From HGM04593 sp964485215 (GTDB lineage Bacteria; Bacteroidota; Bacteroidia; Bacteroidales; Bacteroidaceae), in NCBI GenBank assembly GCA_964485215.1, contig CAZAIM010000003.1, forward strand, positions 1-48,446: 48,446 nt of DNA, given 5' to 3'. Under the pieces are notes generated by a model. It made no database searches, was not told the origin of the DNA, and was given only the letters and a program-made list of their open reading frames with translations. Shown in pieces: positions 24,335 through 33,015 of the stretch (position 1 is the stretch's first letter; every line of letters begins with the position of its first letter). The translations under genes were made by a program, and so were the position numbers.

Positions 24335-25429
24335 ATGAAGCTTACGCAATCGCTCGAGAATGTATATTGCAATGACAAGCAGAGTGCTCTTGCTGCGCAG
24401 CGTCTTGCGCAGGAGATTGCATTCGCACCGATGGTTTTCCAGGTCTCGCGCCTGATGGTGAAATTCGGAATACTGGAGTTTCTCTCTAAGAACTACAAGG
24501 GTGTTTCACAGGCCGAAATAGTGGAGCATACGAAGTTGTCGAACTATGCAGTACAGGTGTTGCTCGAGGCATCACTTTCAATAGGAACGGTTAAGACCAA
24601 GGATGACAAGTTTACTATTTCAAAGGCCGGGTGGTTTCTGTTGAATGATCCTATGGCCAAGGCAAATATGAACTTTAATCACGATGTGAACTATCTTGGA
24701 CTGTTTAATCTTGAGGAGGCTCTTGTAGAGGGCAAACCTGCCGGTCTGAAGGTGTTCGGTGACTGGCCTACGATATATGAGGGACTGTCGAGCTTGCCGG
24801 AACAGGTGCAGAAGAGCTGGTTCGGTTTTGACCATTTCTATTCCGATGAATCATTCGCCGCTGCCTTGAAGATAATTTTCGATGGTGAGAAGAAGGTGCG
24901 CCGCTTGCTCGATGTGGGAGGCAATACCGGCCGCTGGGCTATGCAGTGTGTGGGGTATGACAAGGAGGTGGAGGTTACGATTATGGACCTGCCGCAGCAG
25001 CTTGTGATGATGCGCAGCCAGACAGCCGGAAAGGAAGGAGCTGACCGTATACACGGGTATGGATGCAACTTGCTCGATGAGAATGTGAAGTTCCCGGTTC
25101 CTGCGTTCGATGTAATATGGATGAGCCAGTTTCTCGACTGCTTCTCGGAGAGCGAGGTGACAAGCATATGTCGCAGGGCTGCGGAGTCGATGGACAAGGA
25201 TTCGCGTCTGTATATAATGGAAACATTCTGGGACAGACAGAAGTATGAAACAGCTGCATATTGCCTGACCTTGACAAGCATTTACTTTACGGCTCTTGCC
25301 AATGGCAACAGCAAGATGTATCATTCGGATGATATGGCACGTTGCGTTTACAATGCAGGGCTTGAGGTTGAGCGTATAGTAGATGGTTTGGGAATGGGGC
25401 ATTCGATAATGATATGCAAGAAAAGATGA
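24335..25429 (+). CDS. SAM-dependent O-methyltransferase-like protein
   Basis: A 364-residue protein with an N-terminal winged-helix dimerisation part (FLSKNYKGVSQAEIVEHTKLSNYAVQVLLEASL) and a C-terminal Rossmann methyltransferase with SAM motif LLDVGGNTGRWAM. This is the architecture of plant- and polyketide-type O-methyltransferases (family 2). It may methylate the aryl head; C-methylation is also possible. The catalytic His of true O-methyltransferases was not clearly located. The last two codons overlap the next gene as ATGA. Confidence 0.82.
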   Translation: MKLTQSLENVYCNDKQSALAAQRLAQEIAFAPMVFQVSRLMVKFGILEFLSKNYKGVSQAEIVEHTKLSNYAVQVLLEASLSIGTVKTKDDKFTISKAGWFLLNDPMAKANMNFNHDVNYLGLFNLEEALVEGKPAGLKVFGDWPTIYEGLSSLPEQVQKSWFGFDHFYSDESFAAALKIIFDGEKKVRRLLDVGGNTGRWAMQCVGYDKEVEVTIMDLPQQLVMMRSQTAGKEGADRIHGYGCNLLDENVKFPVPAFDVIWMSQFLDCFSESEVTSICRRAAESMDKDSRLYIMETFWDRQKYETAAYCLTLTSIYFTALANGNSKMYHSDDMARCVYNAGLEVERIVDGLGMGHSIMICKKR

Positions 25430-25833
25430 ATATATTGGACTTGATTCCGCAAAGGGCTCCTATTGTGATGGTAGATGAGTTCCTTGGCATAGAAGATAGT
25501 GTGTCGAGAACACGTTTTACCGTATGCGAGGAGAATATATTTGTGGATGATGATATGTTGTCGGAGTGCGGACTGATTGAGCATATCGCACAGTCGGCAG
25601 CGGCAAGGGTCGGATACATATTCAAGAGTAACAATGAACCGGTTCCGATAGGGTATATTGGTGCTGTAAATGATTTCCGGCTGGAGGCAAATCCCAGGTG
25701 CGGCGATGTCATAGAGACTACAGTTGAGGTGTTGCAGGAGGTTTTTGGAATTACTCTGATAAAGGCTGTCTGCTTTGTCGGTGAGAAGGAAACGGCTTCG
25801 TGCAAGATGAAAATATTTTTGGAGCGTCAATGA
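25426..25833 (+). CDS. Hot-dog dehydratase subunit, ApeP-like
   Basis: A 135-residue FabZ/FabA-fold protein. The central helix LSECGLIEHIAQSAAA supplies the catalytic Glu (E52), but the region that should hold the FabZ His motif (GHFPxxPxxPG) reads ENIFVDDDML and has no His. The start is the ATG at 25426, overlapping the previous stop as ATGA; an upstream ATG at 25414 is less family-like. Its partner is likely the protein at 31467, which has the His motif but not the Glu. In the Ape system ApeI and ApeP form such a heteromeric dehydratase. Confidence 0.85.
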   Translation: MNILDLIPQRAPIVMVDEFLGIEDSVSRTRFTVCEENIFVDDDMLSECGLIEHIAQSAAARVGYIFKSNNEPVPIGYIGAVNDFRLEANPRCGDVIETTVEVLQEVFGITLIKAVCFVGEKETASCKMKIFLERQ

Positions 25834-26282
25834 AAAGGAACCGTAAACTGGGCTGTAAGGAGCCTGCGCTGAAATGTGTCACAGAGACAAAGGTGAGGTT
25901 CTGCGAGGTGGATTCCATGCAGGTCGTGTGGCATGGCGAGTATGTCCGTTATTTCGAGTATGTCCGCGAGGCTTTCGGACTGGCGTTTCCAGGGTTGGGC
26001 TATCTGGACTTTTACAGGAATGGCTTTACTGCACCGATAGTGGATTTGCAACTGCAATATCTTTCGCCGCTGACAGTGAACGATATTGCTGTAATTGAGG
26101 CGCGTTACATTGAAACGTCTGCGGCAAAACTCTGTTTTGAATATATCGTCACACGCAAAAGGGATGGTGCACTTGTGGCACGGGGAAGTTCTGTACAGGT
26201 GTTTGTGGGGGCTGATGGAATGATGTCTCTGAATAACCCTGCCTTTTACGAGGAGTGGAAGAGAAAATGGCTGAAAAAGTAG
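25830..26282 (+). CDS. 4HBT-fold acyl thioesterase (ApeK-like)
   Basis: A 150-residue hot-dog thioesterase of the 4-hydroxybenzoyl-CoA/YbgC type. The motif FCEVDSMQVVWHGEYVRYFE contains the catalytic Asp and the conserved HGxYxxYFE signature. It probably releases free acid from ACP, or removes misprimed acyl chains. The ATG at 25830 overlaps the previous stop as ATGA, which decides it over an earlier in-frame start. The 3' end overlaps ketosynthase 2 by 16 bases. Confidence 0.9.
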   Translation: MKRNRKLGCKEPALKCVTETKVRFCEVDSMQVVWHGEYVRYFEYVREAFGLAFPGLGYLDFYRNGFTAPIVDLQLQYLSPLTVNDIAVIEARYIETSAAKLCFEYIVTRKRDGALVARGSSVQVFVGADGMMSLNNPAFYEEWKRKWLKK

Positions 26283-27922
26283 TAAACATATATCTTGGTG
26301 CTTCTTCCTTGCGCACTTGTCTTGGCAATAAGGCTGAGACATTGGACGCTATGCTTGAGGGCAATAGCGGGTTGGCATATGATGCAGTCTCGGGTATGTA
26401 TGCCGGTAGGTCTCTTGTGAAGGCTGTCGCAGGCTATACACGTTTTGAGTCGATGCTCATTGAGCAGATAGAAGGACTGCTTGCACAGACAAGTGTAGAT
26501 CTAAAGGACAAGGATGCCTGTCTGCTTGTGTCCACAACCAAGGGTAATGTAGCACTGCTCTCGGAGGGGTGTGAAAATATACCGGCAAGGGCATACATAT
26601 ATGACGCAGTGTCGGCTGTGGCCGGTTATTTCGGCTGCGTTAACAGGCCTGTTGTCATATCCAATGCCTGTGTGTCGGGTGTTTCGGCATTTGTGGTTGC
26701 AAAGGAGTTGCTGCATTCGGGTCTTTACAGGCATGTAGTCGTGGCTGCGGCAGATGCATTGTGTGATTTCATTACATCGGGTTTTGCGTCTTTCAAGTCA
26801 ATAGGTTCCGTTCCTTGTCGTCCGTATGATGCGGAACGTGACGGGCTTACGCTTGGTGAGGCTGCCGCTGCAGTGCTGCTTACTACTGAACGCGAATTTG
26901 CTGACAAGGCTCTAATCCGTCTGGCCGGCGGTGCTGTGACGAATGATGCCAATCATATATCGGGTCCTTCGCGTACCGGTGACGGGCTGTACTATGCCAT
27001 AAAGGGCGCAATGTCCGAGGCCGGTATAGGGCAGGATGATGTGGGGTTTGTAAATACTCACGGAACGGCTACCCGTTATAATGACGAGATGGAGAGCAAG
27101 GCTGTAGCCTGGGCCGGGCTTGACAACACTCCGCTGAATAGCCTGAAAGGATATATTGGCCACACTCTTGGTGCTTCGGGCGTTGTGGAGACAATTATTT
27201 GTGCCGAAGAACTGAAACTTGGATATATATATGGGACAAAGGGCTTTGTATCGTCCGATACTCCACACCGGTTGGCACTGTCGGGCGGCATACAGGCTAT
27301 AGAGAAGAGATGTTGTGTTAAAACCGCATCGGGTTTTGGAGGCTGCAATGCTGCCATTGTGCTCGATGTAGGGAATAGAGAGGCTGGGGAGACTGTTGCA
27401 AGAGACACGGATATTGCAGCCGAGTATGTGTTGCCTCAGTCGGGCTTGCCTTTTGCCGAGTTTGTGCGGAATGAGTTCAGGGCTATTGGAGAGAGCAATA
27501 TGAAATTCTATAAGATGAGCGACCTTGCCAAGGCTCTTTACATATCGGTTGAAAGGTTACTTGCAACCGGTGGTCTTGCAGATTCGGAACCTGTTCGGCG
27601 TGCAATAGTACTGGCCAACAGTGCGGCATCGCTGGATGCCGATATTGTGCATCAGAGGATTGTTGACCAGCATCTTCCTGAAGGGGCATCGCCATCAGCG
27701 TTCGTTTATACGTTGCCTAATGTTGCGGCCGGTGAAATGTGTATCCGTCACAAGATTCAGGGTGACAACACTTTCTTCATTGAAGACAAGGATTCGGGTA
27801 TGGCCGGATGGTATGCCGGGCGGCTTATAGAAACAGGAAAGGCTGATGCTGTCATATTTGGCTGGTGCGAATATATTAAAGGTGAATGGAATGTGAATTT
27901 AAAACTATTAAAAAATAAATGA
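26267..27922 (+). CDS. Ketosynthase 2 with degenerate KS-like C-terminal domain
   Basis: A 551-residue protein. Residues 1 to about 375 are a complete ketosynthase with C135 (NACVSGVSA), H265 (NTHGTATRYND) and H299 (GYIGHTLGASG). The remaining roughly 175 residues resemble the N-terminal half of a thiolase-fold domain (RRAIVLANSAASLDAD, then FVYTLPNVAAGEMCIR...DAVIFGWCEY) but have no active-site Cys. The pattern of this extension matches the 269-residue protein at 29362. A tethered chain-length-factor-like surface is a reasonable guess. The start is the ATG at 26267 (MAEKVVN); a GTG at 26255 is in frame. Confidence 0.85.
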   Translation: MAEKVVNIYLGASSLRTCLGNKAETLDAMLEGNSGLAYDAVSGMYAGRSLVKAVAGYTRFESMLIEQIEGLLAQTSVDLKDKDACLLVSTTKGNVALLSEGCENIPARAYIYDAVSAVAGYFGCVNRPVVISNACVSGVSAFVVAKELLHSGLYRHVVVAAADALCDFITSGFASFKSIGSVPCRPYDAERDGLTLGEAAAAVLLTTEREFADKALIRLAGGAVTNDANHISGPSRTGDGLYYAIKGAMSEAGIGQDDVGFVNTHGTATRYNDEMESKAVAWAGLDNTPLNSLKGYIGHTLGASGVVETIICAEELKLGYIYGTKGFVSSDTPHRLALSGGIQAIEKRCCVKTASGFGGCNAAIVLDVGNREAGETVARDTDIAAEYVLPQSGLPFAEFVRNEFRAIGESNMKFYKMSDLAKALYISVERLLATGGLADSEPVRRAIVLANSAASLDADIVHQRIVDQHLPEGASPSAFVYTLPNVAAGEMCIRHKIQGDNTFFIEDKDSGMAGWYAGRLIETGKADAVIFGWCEYIKGEWNVNLKLLKNK

Positions 27923-27923
27923 T

Positions 27924-28178
27924 ATGGAACAGCTAATACAGGAGTTAAAGGAACATTTGATAGAGGAACTGAATCTGGAGGAGATTACTCCCGAGGATAT
28001 TGATGCTGAGGCTCCATTGTTTGGTGAGGGACTTGGTCTCGATTCGATTGATGCGTTGGAGATTATCCTTATCCTTGAGAAGTATTATGGTGTGAAACTT
28101 ACAAATTCAGCAGAAGCAAAGCCGGTATTCTACTCGGTGAAGACACTTGCTGAATATATTATGCAGAACCGTAAGTGA
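27924..28178 (+). CDS. Acyl carrier protein 2
   Basis: An 84-residue ACP with S41 in LGLDSIDAL as the phosphopantetheine site. It starts right after the stop of ketosynthase 2 and is followed 4 bases later by ketosynthase 3, so it probably serves elongation. The window has no phosphopantetheinyl transferase gene to activate it. Confidence 0.93.
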   Translation: MEQLIQELKEHLIEELNLEEITPEDIDAEAPLFGEGLGLDSIDALEIILILEKYYGVKLTNSAEAKPVFYSVKTLAEYIMQNRK

Positions 28179-28182
28179 TTTT

Positions 28183-29358
28183 ATGGGAATAGCAGTCACT
28201 GGCGTTGGTATTGTTTCGGCATTGGGAGTAGGTGCCGGCTCAAATCTTGCCTCAATACGTAACGGGGTAAGCGGTATTTCCGATGCTCCAAGGATTCTGA
28301 AAACCGGAAACAGGTTGCCTGTCGGTGAACTTGGAATGACCAACGAGGAACTGCATGTGTTGCTTGGAATACCGAGCCGTGAACATTTGTCACGTACGGC
28401 ACTTTTGGGAATACTTGCAGTGCGTGAGGCCATGGAAGGTGTCGTCGATGGCGGAACGGGAAGAGTAGGGCTTGTTTCATCGACCTCGGTTGGCGGTATG
28501 GATTTGACCGAACACTTCTTTGCCGAGTTCATTGAGAATGAAAAGGCTGGGCGTTTGCGCGATGTGAGAATGCACGACTGCGCTGCCAGCACCGATGCTA
28601 TAGCAAAATATTGTGGAATCAACGGGTATAGAACAACAATTAGCACAGCCTGTTCCTCTGCTGCCAATGCTATAATTGCCGGAGCGAGGTTGCTGAAACA
28701 CCGGATTGTGGATTATGCGGTTGTCGGCGGTTGCGACGCGCTGAGTGCATTCACGCTTAATGGTTTCAAATCCCTTATGATTCTTGACGAAAGGAGATGC
28801 CGTCCGTTTGACAGTGAAAGAGCGGGGCTGAATCTGGGTGAAGGAGCCGGTTATCTGGTTCTGCAGCGCGAGGAGGATGTCTCTTCCTGTTATTGCCGTC
28901 TGAGCGGTTATTCCAACAGGAATGATGCTCATCACCAGACTGCCTCGTCGGCCGAGGGTAATGGAGCTTATCTTGCGATGTCCGATGCCTTGAAAATGGC
29001 TGGAGTGCAGCCGGATGTGGTCGATTACATAAATGCACACGGTACTGGAACCGGCAATAACGACGCATCGGAGAGTGCTGCTTTCAAAAGGCTTTTTGGT
29101 GAGAATGTACCGGCATTCAGTTCTACCAAGGCTTTTACCGGTCATACGCTGGCTGCTGCCGGAGGCATAGAGGCGGTGCTTTCTGTGCTTGCAATAAAAT
29201 GTGGCTGCCGTTATCAGAACCTTAATTTCTCTTCTCCATTATGCGAGTACGGGTTGCTTCCTGTCCGCAGTTTCCAAGAGAATGTGAGGGTTGACTGCGT
29301 GCTTACTAACTCATTCGGCTTCGGAGGGAACTGTAGTTCATTGCTATTTACAAGATAA
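28183..29358 (+). CDS. Ketosynthase 3 (FabF-like, ApeO-type)
   Basis: A 391-residue ketosynthase with intact C157 (STACSSAANA), H286 (NAHGTGTGNND) and H321 (FTGHTLAAAG), plus terminal NSFGFGGNCSSLL. The start at 28183 (MGIAVTGVGIVSALG) fits the family; the frame is open further upstream into the ACP gene but without similarity. It is followed 3 bases later by a KS-like protein lacking the catalytic Cys, an arrangement reminiscent of KS/chain-length-factor pairs (ApeO/ApeC). Confidence 0.92.
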   Translation: MGIAVTGVGIVSALGVGAGSNLASIRNGVSGISDAPRILKTGNRLPVGELGMTNEELHVLLGIPSREHLSRTALLGILAVREAMEGVVDGGTGRVGLVSSTSVGGMDLTEHFFAEFIENEKAGRLRDVRMHDCAASTDAIAKYCGINGYRTTISTACSSAANAIIAGARLLKHRIVDYAVVGGCDALSAFTLNGFKSLMILDERRCRPFDSERAGLNLGEGAGYLVLQREEDVSSCYCRLSGYSNRNDAHHQTASSAEGNGAYLAMSDALKMAGVQPDVVDYINAHGTGTGNNDASESAAFKRLFGENVPAFSSTKAFTGHTLAAAGGIEAVLSVLAIKCGCRYQNLNFSSPLCEYGLLPVRSFQENVRVDCVLTNSFGFGGNCSSLLFTR

Positions 29359-29361
29359 TGT

Positions 29362-30171
29362 ATGAAGTGCTATATTGAGAGTGTTGTGACAGATAGGGAG
29401 GTTGTGACAGATATTAAGTTGCTGATACCCGATGCCGGATTACGCCGCAGAATGAGCCGTGTGCTGAAAAATGCTGTTGCAACGGCTGTAGAGTGTGTAG
29501 GCGGTGTTGAAGGTATAGACTCCCTTGATGCAATAATTACGGCAACCGGGTGGGGCTGTCTGGCCGACAGCGAGAAGTTCCTCCGCAATATGATTAATGA
29601 CAAGGAGCAGTTGTTGAACCCGACACCATTTATCCAATCGACATTCAATACTGTCGGTGGGCAGATTGCACTTCTGCGGCATAACCATTGCTATAATGTG
29701 ACATATGTGAACCGTAGCCATAGTTTTGAGGATGCATTGCTTGATGCGATGATGCGCCTAAGTGATGGTGAGAATGAAAATGTTCTTGTAGGTTCTTTTG
29801 ACGAACAGACGGTTTCGAGCCATGCAATAATGGCAAGAATGGGACTGTTCCGTAAGTTCAGCGGCGGTGAAGGTGCTGCATTTGCTCTTTTAAAGGCAAC
29901 TCCGGGAAGTGGTTGCATTGCACAGGTTACGTCAATCGATTTTCCGGAATCCACACTCTCGGAACAGGAATGTGTAGAACGGTATGCAGTGTCGGAGAAC
30001 GCGGTGCTGTTGTATAACAGCATTGAGCAGAATGGAATATTCCCGACAGCTTCAGCCCATAGCTTTGTCAATGCGGCAAGGCTGGTGCAGAGTGGGGAAA
30101 AAGAGGTTGTTGTGTACAATGAGTATTATGGTGCCAAGCCGGCAGTATTTTGTGTACAATGTATCTGCTGA
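29362..30171 (+). CDS. KS-like protein without catalytic cysteine (candidate chain-length factor)
   Basis: A 269-residue protein that looks like the N-terminal half of a beta-ketoacyl synthase (Ketoacyl-synt_2 type): LDAIITATGWGCLADSEKFL, then PTPFIQSTFNTVGGQIAL, then ENVLVGSFDEQT. At the active-site position the sequence reads VTYVNRSHSFEDA, without Cys. Too short for a full condensing enzyme. Position after ketosynthase 3 suggests a non-catalytic partner that shapes chain length. The 3' end overlaps the deacetylase gene by 13 bases. Confidence 0.75.
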   Translation: MKCYIESVVTDREVVTDIKLLIPDAGLRRRMSRVLKNAVATAVECVGGVEGIDSLDAIITATGWGCLADSEKFLRNMINDKEQLLNPTPFIQSTFNTVGGQIALLRHNHCYNVTYVNRSHSFEDALLDAMMRLSDGENENVLVGSFDEQTVSSHAIMARMGLFRKFSGGEGAAFALLKATPGSGCIAQVTSIDFPESTLSEQECVERYAVSENAVLLYNSIEQNGIFPTASAHSFVNAARLVQSGEKEVVVYNEYYGAKPAVFCVQCIC

Positions 30172-30854
30172 TATTGATAATAGTATCTCTGTTGCTGTTC
30201 CTGTTATGGGCTTCGGCCGATATTGGAAGCAATGTATATGTAAGGACACTATGCAGGGGCGTGAAAAACAAGAGGGTCGTTGCAATCACATTTGACGATG
30301 GACCCGATGAAAGGATGACGCCTGAGGTGCTTGATATTCTCAGAGAATATGGCGTAAGGGCAACTTTTTTCCTTACGGGAAAAAATGTCGGGAAGAATCC
30401 GGAGATTGCCGGAAGAATGGTAGAGGAGGGGCATATTGTTGCAAACCACACATATACACATTCTCCTTCTTTTACTTTTGCTTCGGCCAGGCAGGTCGAT
30501 AAGGACCTTGAGGCTTGCAATGAAGCAATATTTTCGGCGACAGGCCGACGTCCGTTGCTTTTCAGGCCGCCATATGGCGTTACAAATCCGCCGATTGGCA
30601 GAACTGTCAGGAAAAGGGGGCTTGTTGCCGTAGGGTGGAGTATACGTTCGCTCGATACGATGAAGAATAGGAGCAGAACGGATGTTTGTCGCAGGGTATT
30701 GCGACGGCTTCGTCCCGGTGCAGTAATCCTGCTCCATGACAGATGTGAAGGATGCACCGGACTGTTACGTACTTTGTTGCCTGCAATTAAAGAGAGAGGA
30801 TACAGATTTGTTTCACTCGATGAGATGTTAAACGTGAAAGCGTATGAAGACTAA
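30159..30854 (+). CDS. NodB-type polysaccharide deacetylase, membrane-anchored
   Basis: A 231-residue carbohydrate esterase family 4 protein. One N-terminal membrane segment (residues 2-18, LLILIIVSLLLFLLW) anchors it. The NodB motifs are TFDDGPD (D46, D47), NHTYTHS with zinc ligands H97 and H101, RPPYG, and LLHD near the C-terminus. Typical substrates are N-acetylated sugars; in this cluster it might deacetylate an amino sugar attached to the polyene-lipid. The start is the ATG at 30159 (a TTG lies three codons upstream). It overlaps both neighbours. Confidence 0.88.
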   Translation: MYLLILIIVSLLLFLLWASADIGSNVYVRTLCRGVKNKRVVAITFDDGPDERMTPEVLDILREYGVRATFFLTGKNVGKNPEIAGRMVEEGHIVANHTYTHSPSFTFASARQVDKDLEACNEAIFSATGRRPLLFRPPYGVTNPPIGRTVRKRGLVAVGWSIRSLDTMKNRSRTDVCRRVLRRLRPGAVILLHDRCEGCTGLLRTLLPAIKERGYRFVSLDEMLNVKAYED

Positions 30855-31464
30855 ACTGATTTTTATGATGTCGCTGTTCTTCTGTATGGCAGCGGCTGCA
30901 CAGGAATACAATATCAGCCAGGAATTTGAAGAGGAACTGAAGGCAAAGAACGAGAATGTGCATTCTATCGAATGTATGTTCACACAGACGCGCGAATCAT
31001 CAGTTCTTGCCGATGTAGTGAAAAAAGAGGGAACTTTCAGTTTTCTGCGTCCGGTAAATATGTTGCTGAATTTCAATGACGGCGATTTCATCAGAATGAA
31101 TGGCAAGATGTTTGAGATGAAAAGTGCCGGGCAGGTTACGGCAACAAAAATATCATCAAGTCCAATGCTAAAGAGCTTGAATTCTATTCTGTCGGCTTGT
31201 GTCGTAGGTGACTTCAAGCAGATGGCAAGAGGGTTTGCTGTCGAAGTTGAAAAGAATGAATGTGAGTGGGTTCTGGTATTGACCCCGAAACGTGGAAAGG
31301 CGGCATCGAAAATATCGAACATAGCCATTCATTTCGACAGAGAGGATATGTCGCTTAATGTGCTGAAGATGGTAGAGAAATCGGGCGATTATACAATGTA
31401 TGAATTCATGCAGAAGAGGTTTAATGCTCCGGTTGATGAACAGTTATTCAATATCTCGAAATAA
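30844..31464 (+). CDS. LolA-like periplasmic lipid/lipoprotein carrier
   Basis: A 206-residue exported protein with a signal peptide ending near AAAAQ (residues 16-20) and a LolA-like fold: MFTQTRESSVLADVVKKEG, then GTFSFLRPVNMLLNF, then a C-terminal FNAPVDEQLFNISK. Ape clusters carry a comparable LolA-like gene. It could ferry the hydrophobic polyene product across the periplasm to the outer membrane. It overlaps the deacetylase gene by 11 bases. Confidence 0.82.
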   Translation: MKTKLIFMMSLFFCMAAAAQEYNISQEFEEELKAKNENVHSIECMFTQTRESSVLADVVKKEGTFSFLRPVNMLLNFNDGDFIRMNGKMFEMKSAGQVTATKISSSPMLKSLNSILSACVVGDFKQMARGFAVEVEKNECEWVLVLTPKRGKAASKISNIAIHFDREDMSLNVLKMVEKSGDYTMYEFMQKRFNAPVDEQLFNISK

Positions 31465-31466
31465 TT

Positions 31467-31826
31467 ATGCGTTTAGAAGGTAATTTTTATTCAATAGATA
31501 ATATTGTGCAGGCAGAGGATTCATATACAGTATCTGTGACCCTCAATCCTGAACATCCTATATATCAAGGACATTTTCCCGGACAGCCGGTTGTTCCAGG
31601 GGTGTGTACTTTGACTGTGATTAAGGAGTGTATTGGCTGCATTCTTTCGAAGAGCATTTCATTCTCGTCGATAAAGGAGTGCAAGTATGTGTCGGCATTG
31701 CTGCCGCAGGCGAACTTGGCTGTAACGATAAGCCTGGAGTTTGCAGATTCCGGGAAAGTCAAGGCTACAGTTGTCAGGAATGATAACCTGCAGCTTGTTC
31801 TCAAACTAAGGGCGACAATAGAATAA
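31467..31826 (+). CDS. Hot-dog dehydratase subunit, ApeI-like
   Basis: A 119-residue FabZ/FabA-like protein with YQGHFPGQPVVPGV (catalytic H36). At the helix position where FabZ has the catalytic Glu (PGVxxxE) it has Thr50 instead. It should therefore need a partner that provides the acid residue; the protein at 25426 has exactly that. Together they would dehydrate beta-hydroxyacyl-ACP to the trans-enoyl form each cycle, creating the conjugated chain. Confidence 0.88.
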   Translation: MRLEGNFYSIDNIVQAEDSYTVSVTLNPEHPIYQGHFPGQPVVPGVCTLTVIKECIGCILSKSISFSSIKECKYVSALLPQANLAVTISLEFADSGKVKATVVRNDNLQLVLKLRATIE

Positions 31827-31827
31827 T

Positions 31828-33015
31828 ATGAAAGGCACGGCAATGACATACAAGGAGAGGATGGCTGCGCTCAAATGCGTGGTAATAATCCCTACCTACA
31901 ATAATGCAGGAACAATATTGCAGGTGATAACCGATACAAAACAGTTTGCATCGGATATTCTTGTTGTCAATGACGGTTCAACCGACAGTACATCGGAAAT
32001 ATTGTCGGGGATAGATAATATTAGGGTTATCGGTTATCAGGAAAACAAGGGTAAAGGGTATGCTCTTAAACTTGGATTGAAGAAGGCTCATGAGTGGGGA
32101 TACAGATATGCGATAACCATAGATGCTGACGGGCAGCATTTCGCAGATGATATTCCGGTCTTTATTGACAGGATAGAGCAGGTTCCAGGCTCTTTGCTGG
32201 TAGGTGCTCGCAATCTCACGGCCGACAATATGCCTTCCAAGAATACTTTTGCAAACAAATTTTCCAATTTCTGGTACAAGGTCGAGACTGGCAAGAAGCT
32301 TACCGATACGCAATCGGGCTTCAGACTGTATCCATTGGATAAGTTGCAGAAGATGCGTTTCCTCACTGGACGTTATGAATTCGAGGTTGAAATTATAGTG
32401 CGTGCTGCCTGGAGGTTCGTGAATGTAGAGAATGTTCCGGTTAAGGTCTATTATCCGCCTGCCGAAGAGCGTGTTTCGCATTTCAGGCCATTCAAGGACT
32501 TTACTCGCATAAGTATCCTTAACACGTTGCTTGTCATATATTCGCTGCTGTTCTATTACCCTTGGCGTTTTGTGAGGATGTTCTCTCCGGCAAATGTGAG
32601 ACACTTCATTGACAAGCAGATAATTCATTCCGGAGAGTCGAATATGCGTCTGGCGTGTGCCATAGGGTGGGGAGTGTTCTGCAGTATAATTCCTATCTGG
32701 GGATACCAAGCGATATTTGCCGGTATATCTGCGCATTTCCTCAAACTGAACAAGGTGGTGGCAATAGTTTTTACGAACATAAGCGTGCCTCCATTGATAC
32801 CGTTCATTCTGTATGCGAGTATGCACATTGGTACACGTCTTCTGGGTACTGGGGTGGCAGGCCGTTTCGGAAATATTACTATGGAGACTATAAGCAACAG
32901 TCTTCTGCAATATGTCGTTGGCAGCATTGTCCTTGCTGTGCTTGTTGGCCTGTCGGCTTTTGTGTTGTCTTTTTTGATAATGACTGTGTTTAAGCGGAGA
33001 AACAGATATGAGTAA
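31828..33015 (+). CDS. Family 2 glycosyltransferase fused to DUF2062
   Basis: A 395-residue protein. Residues 15 to about 240 are a GT2 (dolichol-phosphate mannosyltransferase-like) domain with VIIPTYNNAGTI, VVNDGSTDST and catalytic DADGQH. The C-terminal part is a DUF2062 membrane domain with three helices (near residues 270-290, 305-330 and 355-390). Such fusions are found in Bacteroidetes polyene/flexirubin clusters. Likely role: transfer of a sugar to a lipid or polyene carrier at the inner membrane. Overlaps the next gene by 8 bases. Confidence 0.87.
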   Translation: MKGTAMTYKERMAALKCVVIIPTYNNAGTILQVITDTKQFASDILVVNDGSTDSTSEILSGIDNIRVIGYQENKGKGYALKLGLKKAHEWGYRYAITIDADGQHFADDIPVFIDRIEQVPGSLLVGARNLTADNMPSKNTFANKFSNFWYKVETGKKLTDTQSGFRLYPLDKLQKMRFLTGRYEFEVEIIVRAAWRFVNVENVPVKVYYPPAEERVSHFRPFKDFTRISILNTLLVIYSLLFYYPWRFVRMFSPANVRHFIDKQIIHSGESNMRLACAIGWGVFCSIIPIWGYQAIFAGISAHFLKLNKVVAIVFTNISVPPLIPFILYASMHIGTRLLGTGVAGRFGNITMETISNSLLQYVVGSIVLAVLVGLSAFVLSFLIMTVFKRRNRYE

